A stretch of 64,000 bases of DNA from Clostridiales bacterium VE202-21 (GTDB lineage Bacteria > Bacillota > Clostridia > Lachnospirales > Lachnospiraceae): contig BAIF02000008.1 of the NCBI GenBank assembly GCA_000509105.1, positions 1 to 64,000 on the forward strand, read 5' to 3'. The position numbers and the translations under genes were made by a program. Shown here piece after piece: positions 7,729-16,443 of this stretch (position 1 is the stretch's first letter; each line of letters starts with the position of its first letter). Below the pieces are notes generated by a model. It saw nothing but the letters and a program-made list of their open reading frames with translations. It searched no databases and was not told the DNA's origin.

Positions 7729-8514
7729 TTATTTTGGCATATAACGTCCGCCGTCTACGCCAATTACCTGACCACACTGATGACATCCAGTAATATCAGA
7801 GGCAAGGAAGAGAACTGCATACGCTACATCCCAGGGAGTTCCAACCTGCCCTAAGGGGCTAAAAGTCTTCCAATACTCTAAAGTTTCTGGATTTGAAGTG
7901 AATGCCGGCCACGGTGAACCTGATGTGAAATGTCCATCAATTGGAGGAGTTGCACCTGGAGCAACGCAGTTGATACGGATGCCGTCTTTTGCAACATCCT
8001 GTGCAATTGTCTGAGCTAAGTGGATGACAGCACTCTTTAATGCACCGTATACACACTCATCAGAGTCGTGAACACGTCCACAAGTAGAAGCGTTATTTAC
8101 AAAATTGCCATGTCCTTGTTTTTGCATGATTGGTAAAATATATTTCCAAGCATTCATACATGATAAAAAATTAATTTCGTAAATTTTTTGCCATAAGTTT
8201 CTATCGAGTTCGAGGAATTTTCCAAGAGAATCCCAGCCAACACCGTGATAAACACTGTCGATAGCACCATGCAGTAAAGCAGATTCTGCAGCATGAGCTG
8301 TATCTTCGTAACTTGTTGCATCGCATTTAACGATTTCGGCCCATGGAGCACCTGCCTCAAGAGCCTCTAAAGCAACTTTTTCACAAGATTCTAAATCTCT
8401 TCCAGCAATTGTTACACCAGCACCTTCCTGAGCAAATGCGAGAGTAACACATCTTCCAATATTAGAATGTCCCCCAAATAATAAAATATTTTTGTTTTTT
8501 AAACCTAAATCCAT
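7729..8514 (-). CDS. Short-chain dehydrogenase/reductase
   Basis: NAD(P)-dependent oxidoreductase of the classical SDR family, about 261 aa from the preferred start. The Rossmann nucleotide site is LLFGGHSNIGR near the N-terminus, NNAST is the active-site strand, and the catalytic pair is Tyr and Lys in YGALK with a Ser upstream. The C-terminal GQVIGVDGGRYMPK is typical. I chose the ATG before DLGLKN because AAGGTGG lies at the right distance; an upstream ATG exists six codons earlier. It sits 52 bases after the GntR gene on the same strand and probably oxidises a sugar or polyol, or reduces a ketose, in the pathway of this cluster. The exact substrate is unknown. Confidence 0.88.
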   Translation of the reverse strand: MDLGLKNKNILLFGGHSNIGRCVTLAFAQEGAGVTIAGRDLESCEKVALEALEAGAPWAEIVKCDATSYEDTAHAAESALLHGAIDSVYHGVGWDSLGKFLELDRNLWQKIYEINFLSCMNAWKYILPIMQKQGHGNFVNNASTCGRVHDSDECVYGALKSAVIHLAQTIAQDVAKDGIRINCVAPGATPPIDGHFTSGSPWPAFTSNPETLEYWKTFSPLGQVGTPWDVAYAVLFLASDITGCHQCGQVIGVDGGRYMPK

Positions 8515-8566
8515 ATAGGTACCACCTTTCATAATTTAGACGATATGTGGCGGTACACAAGGTTAA

Positions 8567-9367
8567 TTAACGCTGATGTGAGAGCATTGGAACGGGCTTA
8601 AAGTCAAAATAAACATTGTTATTATTGTTTTCGCTGAAACAATCAACGCTAAAACAAACAGAATATAAATCCTCATCAGGTCTGTGATGAGTAATTCCCC
8701 ACCATAGAGGAATATGATCTTTGATATAACCAATACTTTCAATGATGGAATAAGGGGTTCCAATAGGTCTTTCTAAGATAGAAGACTCTTTTTCATCAAG
8801 AACACCATGAAGAAATCTTTCTTCATAAAAAGTGATATCAATTGAAAAATCGTTTGTAAAAAAATCATTATAATTATCAATTGTAAGTCCAGGGCAATGT
8901 TTGCATACGATATAACGCAATTCATGAAGAAACGGAATATCGTGGTGAACATAACGGAGACTGTCAAGTACAAGAATTGTATCATCATCTTCAACCGCTA
9001 ATACACGTTTTAAGTGACGGCTTAAATCTTTTCCTGTCCGCTGTTCGATTGAGCGAAATCTTGAACGGAAAGAAATTCCCTGTGCTTTTGCGGATGCAGT
9101 TAAGCTGGTCATTGTAAAATAATCATTTAAAGTCTGTTTTGAACGAACAAAGGTACCGACTCCTTTTCGAAACTCTAAGTATCCTGCGCTAATCAGATTA
9201 CTAATCGCTTTATTGGAAGTTGAACGACTAACGCCATATTGCTGGCAGATCGCACGTTCTGCTAAAAATTTATCGCCAGGCTGATATTCATCCGAAAGTA
9301 TACGATCACGCAAAAGTATATATAGCTGTTCATATAAACTAGTCGTATTTAATACATTTGATGTCAT
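8567..9367 (-). CDS. GntR-family regulator with UTRA domain
   Basis: Transcription factor of 266 aa. Residues about 9-75 form the winged helix-turn-helix of the GntR family (QYGVSRSTSNKAISNLISAG), and residues about 95-235 the UTRA ligand domain of the HutC subfamily, which usually binds a sugar phosphate or small metabolite. It is transcribed away from the first transporter operon. A 15-bp palindrome TGTGG-N5-CCACA is seen before this gene and twice before the transporter gene, and again before the second transporter. It is therefore the likely local regulator, mostly a repressor in this family. Confidence 0.9.
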   Translation of the reverse strand: MTSNVLNTTSLYEQLYILLRDRILSDEYQPGDKFLAERAICQQYGVSRSTSNKAISNLISAGYLEFRKGVGTFVRSKQTLNDYFTMTSLTASAKAQGISFRSRFRSIEQRTGKDLSRHLKRVLAVEDDDTILVLDSLRYVHHDIPFLHELRYIVCKHCPGLTIDNYNDFFTNDFSIDITFYEERFLHGVLDEKESSILERPIGTPYSIIESIGYIKDHIPLWWGITHHRPDEDLYSVCFSVDCFSENNNNNVYFDFKPVPMLSHQR

Positions 9368-9404
9368 AGGAAAAATGTCCTTTTCTTTAAATTATTTGTG
9401 AGCA

Positions 9405-9419
9405 TGTGACCCTACCACA
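9405..9419. promoter_or_regulatory. Putative GntR operator, site 1
   Basis: TGTGACCCTACCACA has the form TGTGR-N5-CCACA shared with the sites at 9592, 9684 and 13971. It is 38 bases upstream of the GntR start codon, suitable for autoregulation. Confidence 0.6.
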
Positions 9420-9546
9420 TAATTTTATTCTGAAAAGACGAAGAAGTCAAGAGGTTCATTTAAGTATGCAAAAAAAAGAATTATATAATATAAACAAAAA
9501 AATGTAGTAAAAAATATGAAAAATAGAGAAAATGATGATTAATATA

Positions 9547-9575
9547 TTGACAAATAAAACAAAGCCGAGTATTAT
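9547..9575 (+). promoter_or_regulatory. Sigma-A-type promoter of the first transporter operon
   Basis: TTGACA (9547-9552) and TATTAT (9570-9575) are 17 bases apart. The predicted start of transcription near 9582 lies just before the operator at 9592, so bound repressor would block the polymerase. Confidence 0.7.
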
Positions 9576-9590
9576 AATTCTAAAGATGAT

Positions 9591-9607
9591 ATGTGGACAG
9601 ACCACAT
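9591..9607. promoter_or_regulatory. Putative GntR operator, site 2 (best palindrome)
   Basis: ATGTGGACAGACCACAT is a near-perfect palindrome, TGTGG-N5-CCACA. It directly follows the predicted transcription start of the first transporter operon. Confidence 0.7.
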
Positions 9608-9683
9608 AGTGGCTACACAAAAAAGTGGACGGATTAATGTAATTAAAAAAAAGAAGGGAGGTTTGGTAAAAAAAGGGAAAAAT

Positions 9684-9698
9684 ATTGGACAGGCCACA
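9684..9698. promoter_or_regulatory. Putative GntR operator, site 3
   Basis: ATTGGACAGGCCACA keeps the TGG-N5-CCA core and the complete right half of site 2. It lies about 34 bases before the transporter start, between promoter and ribosome site. Confidence 0.55.
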
Positions 9699-9731
9699 TA
9701 ACAACTAAAGAAAAGGAGATGAGAAAACGTA

Positions 9732-11087
9732 ATGGGTAATTCAGTTGATTTCAAAGAAGACATTAAATTACGAGAAAAATTGTGTTACACCTCAGGTAAC
9801 GTAGCAGCTGTATTAGTTAATACAACATTATCCAGTTACTTGATGTATTTTTACACGGACATCTTAGGAATCGCAGCATCAGCAGCGGCAGCAATCTTTT
9901 TATTCTCGCGTATTTGGGATGCTTTTAATGATCCATTAATGGGAATGGTTGCGGATCGCACCAGAAGCAGATGGGGTACATATCGGCCATGGATATTATG
10001 GGTTGCTTTACCAATGACAATTTGCGGAATCTTATGTTTCACTGCACCTGATTTTTCCTATACAGGGAAATTAATATGGGCATGGGTAACCTACATAGCA
10101 TGTGGTATGTGTTACACAGGGATTTATATTCCATATGGTGTTATGAATAACGTTATGACGAGGGATATGAATCAAAGATTAACATTAGCTACATTCAGAG
10201 AGACAGGTTCAGATATTGCTTCTATGATCATTGGTTTCACAACAATGCCGCTCGTACTTGCAATTGGTCATGGAAATGAAGCAAAAGGATTTCAGGGAAC
10301 AATGACTGTTTATTCTTTAATCGGATTAGCTTGTTTAGTAATCTGCTTCCTTGGAATTCGAGAAAGACGTACTCCTGAAATCAGTAAACTTACATTAAAA
10401 GAATCTATTGGATCTTTGAAGGGGAACAAACCTGCATTAGTAATCATGTTAGCTATGATAGTGATGAACGGAATCGTAATGTATGAATTTAGCTGGTTCG
10501 TTTACTATATTAAATATTTCTTACATAGAATGGATTTACAGCCAATTATCATGACAATGATTCCCGGTGTTGCTCTTATTTGTAAATTTATTATTAATCC
10601 CATTGCACAGAGGGTTGGAAAGAAACCGATGTTAATCGTTGGCAGCTGCATTTATTTGTTAGATGGAATATTGTTCTTAGCTGCCGGATCAAATCTAGTA
10701 TTAGCGATTATAGCATGTGCAGGATTTGGGGCAGGACTTACTTTCTTCTTTGTAATGGTATGGGGGAGCGTTCCTGATATTGTAGAGTACGGGGAGTGGA
10801 AGACAGGAGTCAGAGCACCTGGTTTCCTTTATTCTATGGGAACATTATCAAATAAACTTGGCTTAGGATTTTCTGGTTTATTAGCTGGATGGATGCTTAC
10901 AGTAATTAACTATGTTCCAGGTGCTGAACAAACAGCGGCAGTACAGCACGGAATTTACCTTTCAACAGGTATTCCATTAGTAGTTGCAGGAATTCTTTGT
11001 GTCATCCTTTTCTTATTCTATGATTTAACACAGGAAAAATATAACGAGATTCTTACAGAACTTGCAGAAAGAAATGCACAAAAATAA
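9732..11087 (+). CDS. GPH-family sugar:cation symporter (first copy)
   Basis: Membrane symporter of 451 aa from the glycoside-pentoside-hexuronide (MelB/XylP) family, which imports sugars with Na+ or H+. About 12 membrane segments are seen. The family loop between helices 2 and 3, DRTRSRWGTYRPW, is near residues 75-87, and WNDP-like DAFNDPLMG comes before it. A strong AAAGGAG site precedes the ATG. It heads the operon transporter-dehydrogenase-transketolase and has two GntR operators in front. It resembles the second transporter at 14022 from the N-terminal LREKLCYTSGN onward, so the two are paralogues. The sugar is unknown. Confidence 0.92.
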   Translation: MGNSVDFKEDIKLREKLCYTSGNVAAVLVNTTLSSYLMYFYTDILGIAASAAAAIFLFSRIWDAFNDPLMGMVADRTRSRWGTYRPWILWVALPMTICGILCFTAPDFSYTGKLIWAWVTYIACGMCYTGIYIPYGVMNNVMTRDMNQRLTLATFRETGSDIASMIIGFTTMPLVLAIGHGNEAKGFQGTMTVYSLIGLACLVICFLGIRERRTPEISKLTLKESIGSLKGNKPALVIMLAMIVMNGIVMYEFSWFVYYIKYFLHRMDLQPIIMTMIPGVALICKFIINPIAQRVGKKPMLIVGSCIYLLDGILFLAAGSNLVLAIIACAGFGAGLTFFFVMVWGSVPDIVEYGEWKTGVRAPGFLYSMGTLSNKLGLGFSGLLAGWMLTVINYVPGAEQTAAVQHGIYLSTGIPLVVAGILCVILFLFYDLTQEKYNEILTELAERNAQK

Positions 11088-11127
11088 ATCCCTTAAAGGG
11101 AAATAAATAAATAAAAGGAGAAACAAA

Positions 11128-12138
11128 ATGAAAATGAAATCAGCATTATGGGACAAAATCGGACATATGTCTGTAGTTGAAATGGATGTTCCAGAACCAA
11201 AGAGAAATGAAGTAAAAATTAAGATCGCATATTGTGGTATCTGTGATAATGATCCTCAGATCATTAACGGGGGATATCCAATCCTTCAGCCACCCATGAC
11301 TATGGGTCATGAGTACACGGGAACAATCGTTGAAGTTGGAGAAGATGTAACTACATGTAAAATAGGAGATCGAGTTGTAGCCAATATGCATGCTTTCTGT
11401 GGAGCCTGCCATTACTGCCATAACGGTATGGAGCACTTCTGCGAGAATATGACTTTCGCTACAGGTGCGTTTGCTGATTATGCTACAGTTGCAGCAACAG
11501 CAGTTACAAAAATTCCAGATTCAATGACATTTGAGCAGGCTGCATTGGCAGAGCCACTGAGTGCAGCAATTCACGGTATGGACATTCTGCAGATGTCTGC
11601 TGGAAAATCAGTAATCATCTATGGCGGAGCAGCTATCGCCCAGATGTACATTATGCTTGCCCACCGTGCAGGAGCCAGTAAAATATTCATGGTAGATCCA
11701 GTAGAAGAGAAGAGAAAAATGGCACTCAAATGTGGCGCAAACTTGGTAATTGACCCAGCATCTCAGAGCGTAAAAGAAGTCGTCGCAGAAGAGACAAATG
11801 GATATGGCGTAGATTATTGTATCGATGTAAGCGGATCTGTAGAGAATGCAGAAGAGTGTGTTGAGATTGTAGCAAAATGTGGACGTATCTTATATGCTGC
11901 ATCTTACGACTTTGGTGACAGACCAATGAATTTGAACTTATTCACTGCAAGATGTGAGAAAGAATTAAGTATTGTAACATCGCAGCAGTCTCCATACTCA
12001 TTTGATCGAGCAGTAGCTTTAATGGAAAACATGGACATGAGACATTTAATCACAGGAATTTATGATTTAGATTGTCTTGATGAGGCATTAGAAAATGTAT
12101 TTACAGGAAAAACAATCCGTGTATTAATCCGCCCTTAG
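11128..12138 (+). CDS. Zinc-dependent medium-chain alcohol dehydrogenase
   Basis: NAD(P)-dependent dehydrogenase of 336 aa, related to sorbitol, xylitol and threonine dehydrogenases. Catalytic zinc ligands are Cys in CGICDND (near residue 36) and His-Glu in GHEYTG (near 61). The structural-zinc loop CGACHYCHNGMEHFC (near 90) has all four Cys. The nucleotide site is a modified Rossmann motif, YGGAAIAQMYIM. It lies in the operon between the first transporter and the first transketolase, 40 bases after the former, with an AAAGGAG site. A role in oxidising an imported polyol to a ketose, or reducing an aldehyde product of the transketolase, is inferred. Confidence 0.9.
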   Translation: MKMKSALWDKIGHMSVVEMDVPEPKRNEVKIKIAYCGICDNDPQIINGGYPILQPPMTMGHEYTGTIVEVGEDVTTCKIGDRVVANMHAFCGACHYCHNGMEHFCENMTFATGAFADYATVAATAVTKIPDSMTFEQAALAEPLSAAIHGMDILQMSAGKSVIIYGGAAIAQMYIMLAHRAGASKIFMVDPVEEKRKMALKCGANLVIDPASQSVKEVVAEETNGYGVDYCIDVSGSVENAEECVEIVAKCGRILYAASYDFGDRPMNLNLFTARCEKELSIVTSQQSPYSFDRAVALMENMDMRHLITGIYDLDCLDEALENVFTGKTIRVLIRP

Positions 12139-12158
12139 TATGTTGGAGGTAAAAAAGA

Positions 12159-12986
12159 ATGACTAGAGAAGAACTAATCAAACAGTTGACTGGAAAGTCA
12201 AAAGAAATGAGATTAAATATTTTGGATATTGCAGGGAAATGTGAGAACACACATGTTCCATCTGCAAGTTCATGTTGTGATATCGTAACAGCACTATATT
12301 TCCACTTTATGAACTATGATCCAAAGAACCCGTTGGATAAGAACAGAGATCGTTTCATTTTAAGCGCAGGACATAAGAGTATGGTCCAATACGCCGCATT
12401 GAATTTACTTGGTGTTATTCCAGATGAAATGATTGATACAATCGAACAATATAATAGTCCATTAGCTGGGCATCCTGTATATAAAAAATGCCCAGGAGTA
12501 GAAGCATCTACGGGTTCATTGGGACATGGCTTATCTATTGCAGCAGGAATGGCCCAGGCTGCAAAAATGGATGGTGAAGATTACAAAGTATATTGTATAG
12601 TTGGAGATGGCGAGAGCAATGAGGGATCAATTTGGGAAGCCGCGATGTCAGCTGCTAAATACAAATTAGATAATCTCGTTATGATTCTTGACAGAAATAG
12701 GATGAGTGCAACATATCCAATATCCATGCCAATGACAGACTATAAAGCTGCATTAGAGTCTTTTGGATTTGCCTGCAGAGAAATCAACGGAAACAATATG
12801 GCAGAAGTTGTTGAAGCGTTAGAAACACTTCCATACGCAGAGGGAAAACCAAACGCAATTATAGCAAACACTATTAAAGGTTATGGAATTCCATTTGCAA
12901 TAAATAATTCAAAATGGCATGCTGCATATTGGTCTCCTGAGAAAGTAGCAGAAGCAAAAAAACTTATTGAAGAAATGGAAGGATAG
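12159..12986 (+). CDS. Transketolase N-terminal subunit (first pair)
   Basis: Thiamine-diphosphate-binding half of a split transketolase, 275 aa. TGSLGHGLSIAAGM (near residue 116) and the cofactor motif GDGESNEG (near 148) are intact; the end of that motif reads ILDRN rather than the usual NN. KWHAAYW near the C-terminus keeps the conserved His of transketolases. It must pair with the C-terminal subunit that starts five bases after its stop. Split transketolases of this type include AptAB (apulose-4-phosphate) and SqwGH (sulfofructose) as well as housekeeping enzymes, so a special substrate is likely here. Coding DNA is rich in TTA and ATA codons. Confidence 0.9.
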   Translation: MTREELIKQLTGKSKEMRLNILDIAGKCENTHVPSASSCCDIVTALYFHFMNYDPKNPLDKNRDRFILSAGHKSMVQYAALNLLGVIPDEMIDTIEQYNSPLAGHPVYKKCPGVEASTGSLGHGLSIAAGMAQAAKMDGEDYKVYCIVGDGESNEGSIWEAAMSAAKYKLDNLVMILDRNRMSATYPISMPMTDYKAALESFGFACREINGNNMAEVVEALETLPYAEGKPNAIIANTIKGYGIPFAINNSKWHAAYWSPEKVAEAKKLIEEMEG

Positions 12987-12991
12987 GTCTT

Positions 12992-13933
12992 ATGGAACGA
13001 AAATCAGAAAATATCCAGCGTGCGATTGTACAGGAATTAAATAATATCATGGTTGAAAACGATCAGGTCGTTGTTGTTAATGCAGATATAGCACTTTTAT
13101 TTAAAGATGGACCAGACTCAATCTCTTGTCCGGACAGGGTGCTTGATGTAGGTATTGCAGAGCAGAATATGATTGGTTTTGCATCAGGATTGGCTTACTC
13201 AGGAAAAACAGTATTTACAACAACAATTGCTGAAATGGCAGTAGCAAGAGTTATAGAGCAGATTCGATTAGATGGATGTTATCCAGATCTCAACATCAAC
13301 ATGTTTGGACAGGGCAGAGGATTTGCTTATGGTATTGGTGGAAACTCACATATTATTACCGAGGACTTTGCAATGCTGCGCGGTATTCCTAATATTAAAA
13401 TTATTATTCCAGCAGATGCAAGAGAAGCAAGAAAAGTTATGCATGAAGCATTGAGTGTAAATGGAACAAAATATATCGCTATTTCCAGAGGAAATACGCC
13501 AAATGTATATGAAGATGACTACGAGTTCCACATAGGAAAAGCAGTAACAATGAGAGATGGAATGGATGTAACAATCATTGCTGTTGGTGATATGGTTGCT
13601 CCGGCACTTGACGCAGTAGAAATCCTTAAAGAAAAAGGAATCAATGCAAGAATGATTAATATGCATACATTGAAACCGTTGGATCATGAAGCAGTGATAA
13701 AAGCAGCTAAAGAGACAGGCGCAATATTAACAGTAGAGACACACAATGTTTTAGGCGGTCTTGGATCAGCTGTTTCAGAAGTTGTTTGTGAGGAATGCCC
13801 TATTCCAATGAAAAAAATGGGCGCTCCAGACCAGTTCTCTAAAGTTGGACCAATGAATGAATTAATAGCACACCTTGGTCTTGATGCAGAGCACATTGCT
13901 GCTGAAACAGAAAAACTCATTCAGAGAAAATAA
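12992..13933 (+). CDS. Transketolase C-terminal subunit (first pair)
   Basis: Pyrimidine-binding and C-terminal domains of the split transketolase, 313 aa. GIAEQN (near residue 54) contains the catalytic Glu that activates thiamine. The C-terminal part has the TH..LGGLGSAV type of motif (VETHNVLGGLGSAVSE). It is the last gene of the first operon. After it comes an 88-base gap with a further GntR operator before the second transporter. Confidence 0.9.
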   Translation: MERKSENIQRAIVQELNNIMVENDQVVVVNADIALLFKDGPDSISCPDRVLDVGIAEQNMIGFASGLAYSGKTVFTTTIAEMAVARVIEQIRLDGCYPDLNINMFGQGRGFAYGIGGNSHIITEDFAMLRGIPNIKIIIPADAREARKVMHEALSVNGTKYIAISRGNTPNVYEDDYEFHIGKAVTMRDGMDVTIIAVGDMVAPALDAVEILKEKGINARMINMHTLKPLDHEAVIKAAKETGAILTVETHNVLGGLGSAVSEVVCEECPIPMKKMGAPDQFSKVGPMNELIAHLGLDAEHIAAETEKLIQRK

Positions 13934-13970
13934 AAATTAAAATATCGCCGTCTTATTTATTTTTGCCATA

Positions 13971-13985
13971 AGTGGAAAGTCCACA
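13971..13985. promoter_or_regulatory. Putative GntR operator, site 4
   Basis: AGTGGAAAGTCCACA matches the TGTGG-N5-CCACA operator in nine of ten arm bases. It lies 37 bases before the second transporter gene, tying both operons to the same regulator. A promoter here is not clear. Confidence 0.6.
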
Positions 13986-14021
13986 TGTCAACATTTATCA
14001 TGTGAACAAAAAGGAGTTTAT

Positions 14022-15362
14022 ATGGAAAATCACAAAATCCCATTAAAAGAAAAATTATGTTATACATCAGGCAACTTATCACAATGTTTAATTAACAACA
14101 CAATGTCAAGCTTCCTGCTGTTCTTTTTTACAGATATCTCAAAAATTCCGGCAGCTTCTGCAAGTTTGATTTTTATGATCGGTACAATCCTTAACATTAT
14201 TATTGGACCAGTAGTCGGAACACTTTCTGACCAGACTAGAACAAAATTAGGATGTTATAGACCATGGGTAATGTATGGTGGATTTGCCGTATCCATTATT
14301 TCTGCATTATGTTTTGTTGCTCCCCCATTCGGAACATCAGGACGTGTTATTTGGGCGGGTATTGCTTACGTATGCTGGATCATTGCTTTCTCTGCAGCAT
14401 ATACACCATACGGTGTTATGAATAATGTTATGACAGAAGATACGATCGAAAGAGGAACACTGGCTACATTTAGAGAAACAGGTTCTGATATTGCCGGAAT
14501 GGTAGTAGGCAGTTTAACACTGGCTTTGATCGGTTTCTACGGACATGGTCAGGATACAAAAGGTTACACACCAATGATGATTACTTATGCAGTATGCTCT
14601 ATTATTTTGATCATTATCTGTGTAAAGGGAACAAAAGAGAGACTTCTTCCGGTAGAGGAGAAATCATCTATAGCATCTTCTTTTGGAACATTAAAAGGAA
14701 ACCGTCCGGCAATTATCATTTACATTGCAATGATCGTTATGAACCTTGCAGTTATGATGCAGTTTAGCTGGGTTATGTACTATTGTACATACTGTTTAGG
14801 AAATGGAGAATTAACAGGTTCTTTCATTAGTATGTGGTGTTTTGTAGCATTCCTCTGCAAATTTATTATTATGCCGATTATCAAAAAAATGGGTAAGAGA
14901 AACGCTATGATTATAGGAAGCGCAGCATATCTTATCGATGGAATTCTCTTTTTGGCTGCAAAAGATAATATGATTTTGAACTATGCGGCTGTAGTATTCT
15001 TCGGTATTGGATTAACGGTATTCTTTACAACAATTTGGGGGGCTTTACCAGATGTAGTAGAGTATGGCGAGTACGTAAGCGGTATCAGGGCTCCAGGTTT
15101 CTTATATTCCTTGGGCGCAATGTTCAACAAAGTAGGGAATGGACTTAGTGGCGTAGTCGCTGGTCTGGTGCTTACATTTATTGGATACAATGCAGCCGGA
15201 GAACAGACAGCAAGTACAATTGCGGGTATTCGCATGGCAGCCGGTGTACCTTTAATTATAGCAGGTCTCGTATGTATCATCTTATTTGTGTTCTATAACT
15301 TAAGCACAAAAGAATACAACGAAGTGGTTGAAGAACTTAATAAACGCAGAGAGAAGCAGTAA
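14022..15362 (+). CDS. GPH-family sugar:cation symporter (second copy)
   Basis: A paralogue of the 9732 transporter, 446 aa, with about 12 membrane segments and the family loop SDQTRTKLGCYRPW near residues 68-81. An AAGGAG site precedes the ATG. It heads a second operon with RidA, DhaL, DhaK, an RpiB-like isomerase and another transketolase pair. Two importers of one family under one operator suggest two related substrates, or one substrate and a released intermediate. Confidence 0.92.
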   Translation: MENHKIPLKEKLCYTSGNLSQCLINNTMSSFLLFFFTDISKIPAASASLIFMIGTILNIIIGPVVGTLSDQTRTKLGCYRPWVMYGGFAVSIISALCFVAPPFGTSGRVIWAGIAYVCWIIAFSAAYTPYGVMNNVMTEDTIERGTLATFRETGSDIAGMVVGSLTLALIGFYGHGQDTKGYTPMMITYAVCSIILIIICVKGTKERLLPVEEKSSIASSFGTLKGNRPAIIIYIAMIVMNLAVMMQFSWVMYYCTYCLGNGELTGSFISMWCFVAFLCKFIIMPIIKKMGKRNAMIIGSAAYLIDGILFLAAKDNMILNYAAVVFFGIGLTVFFTTIWGALPDVVEYGEYVSGIRAPGFLYSLGAMFNKVGNGLSGVVAGLVLTFIGYNAAGEQTASTIAGIRMAAGVPLIIAGLVCIILFVFYNLSTKEYNEVVEELNKRREKQ

Positions 15363-15365
15363 ATT

Positions 15366-15737
15366 ATGGGAAGGTTTGAATATTTAGAAGGAGAAGTTCC
15401 AGATATACCTTGTGCAGCCGCCGTAAAAACATCAACACATGTGTATGTTTCTGGTACAGCAGTGTTTCAGGATGAACAGGGAAATGTCATTTCTGATGTT
15501 AAGGATCAGACATGTAAGTGTTTGAATAAGATTGAACAGATTTTGTCAAAATGGGACTTAACTCGTAAAGATATTGTAATGGTAACTGTATTTGTTCGCG
15601 GGAAAGAAAATTTTATGGGTATGAATGAAGCATACAGAGGATTCTTTGGTGATGTATTTCCATCAAGAACAGCATGTGTGTCTGATCTTGGCCATCCAGA
15701 TATGTTAGTTGAAATTTCCTGTGTAGCTTGTTTATAA
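15366..15737 (+). CDS. RidA family protein (YjgF/UK114)
   Basis: A 123-aa protein of the RidA family. True RidA members hydrolyse reactive enamines and imines, while many relatives have other roles in catabolic operons. FPSRTACVSDL (near residue 98) carries the Arg that is essential in RidA, and the C-terminal VEISCVA matches the family. The start is three bases after the transporter stop. A reactive enamine, or a related unstable carbonyl compound, in this pathway would explain its presence; that is inference. Confidence 0.88.
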   Translation: MGRFEYLEGEVPDIPCAAAVKTSTHVYVSGTAVFQDEQGNVISDVKDQTCKCLNKIEQILSKWDLTRKDIVMVTVFVRGKENFMGMNEAYRGFFGDVFPSRTACVSDLGHPDMLVEISCVACL

Positions 15738-15797
15738 GTAAATTTAGATAGCCGGAGGGGCATTTGAGATGATCAAATGCCCAATATAGGAGGATAT

Positions 15798-16430
15798 ATG
15801 GAAAAAATTACACTTCAGCAAGTGCAGACAATTGTTAGAACAATGGCAAAAACAGCAGAAGATAATGAAGAATACTTCTCAGAATTAGATGGCGTAATGG
15901 GGGATGCAGATTTTGGAGTGTCATTAGCTGCTGGTTTTAGGAGCGTAATGTCAAAATGGGACAGCTATGATATGACATCTATCGGAAGTTTTCTTTTAAA
16001 TGTAACTTCTGTAATTACAAGTAGCACAGGTGGATGTTCAGGTCCAGTCTGGGGGACACTTTTCATGAGATGCGGGATGGCATTTCGTGATAAAACAGAA
16101 ATTACTCTTGAAGAGGCTTCGGCAGGATTAAAGAGTTCTATTGAAGGGATTATGAAAAGAGGTGGCGCACACCTCGGTGATAAAACTTTATTAGATGCTT
16201 TTCAGGCAATCGTTGAATCTTTTGATAAAGCGGATAAAAACGGAACATTGATGGAAGCTCTCGAGGCAGCAGCAGACGCAGCTTATGAAACAAGAGAAAT
16301 TACAAAATCATGGATTGCAAAACGAGGACGCCAGTCATTTACCGGAGAGCGTAGTATTGGAACCTATGACCCAGGCATTGTAGCAGTCGGTGATATGGCT
16401 AAAGCAATCGTAGAAGCGTTAAAAGCATAA
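15798..16430 (+). CDS. dhaL: DhaL-like dihydroxyacetone kinase nucleotide subunit
   Basis: DAK2-domain subunit, about 210 aa, that holds ADP/ATP for the dihydroxyacetone kinase family. LDGVMGDADFG (near residues 29-39) has the three Asp residues spaced D-x4-D-x-D that bind Mg-nucleotide in DhaL. STGGCSGPVWGTLF and GDKTLLDAF are further family motifs. I chose the ATG at 15798 because AGGAGG lies directly before it; an in-frame ATG exists seven codons upstream. No DhaM-like PTS subunit is nearby, so the kinase is probably ATP-dependent. Its substrate could be a C3 or C4 ketose. Confidence 0.88.
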   Translation: MEKITLQQVQTIVRTMAKTAEDNEEYFSELDGVMGDADFGVSLAAGFRSVMSKWDSYDMTSIGSFLLNVTSVITSSTGGCSGPVWGTLFMRCGMAFRDKTEITLEEASAGLKSSIEGIMKRGGAHLGDKTLLDAFQAIVESFDKADKNGTLMEALEAAADAAYETREITKSWIAKRGRQSFTGERSIGTYDPGIVAVGDMAKAIVEALKA

Positions 16431-16443
16431 GGAGGAGCTCATT

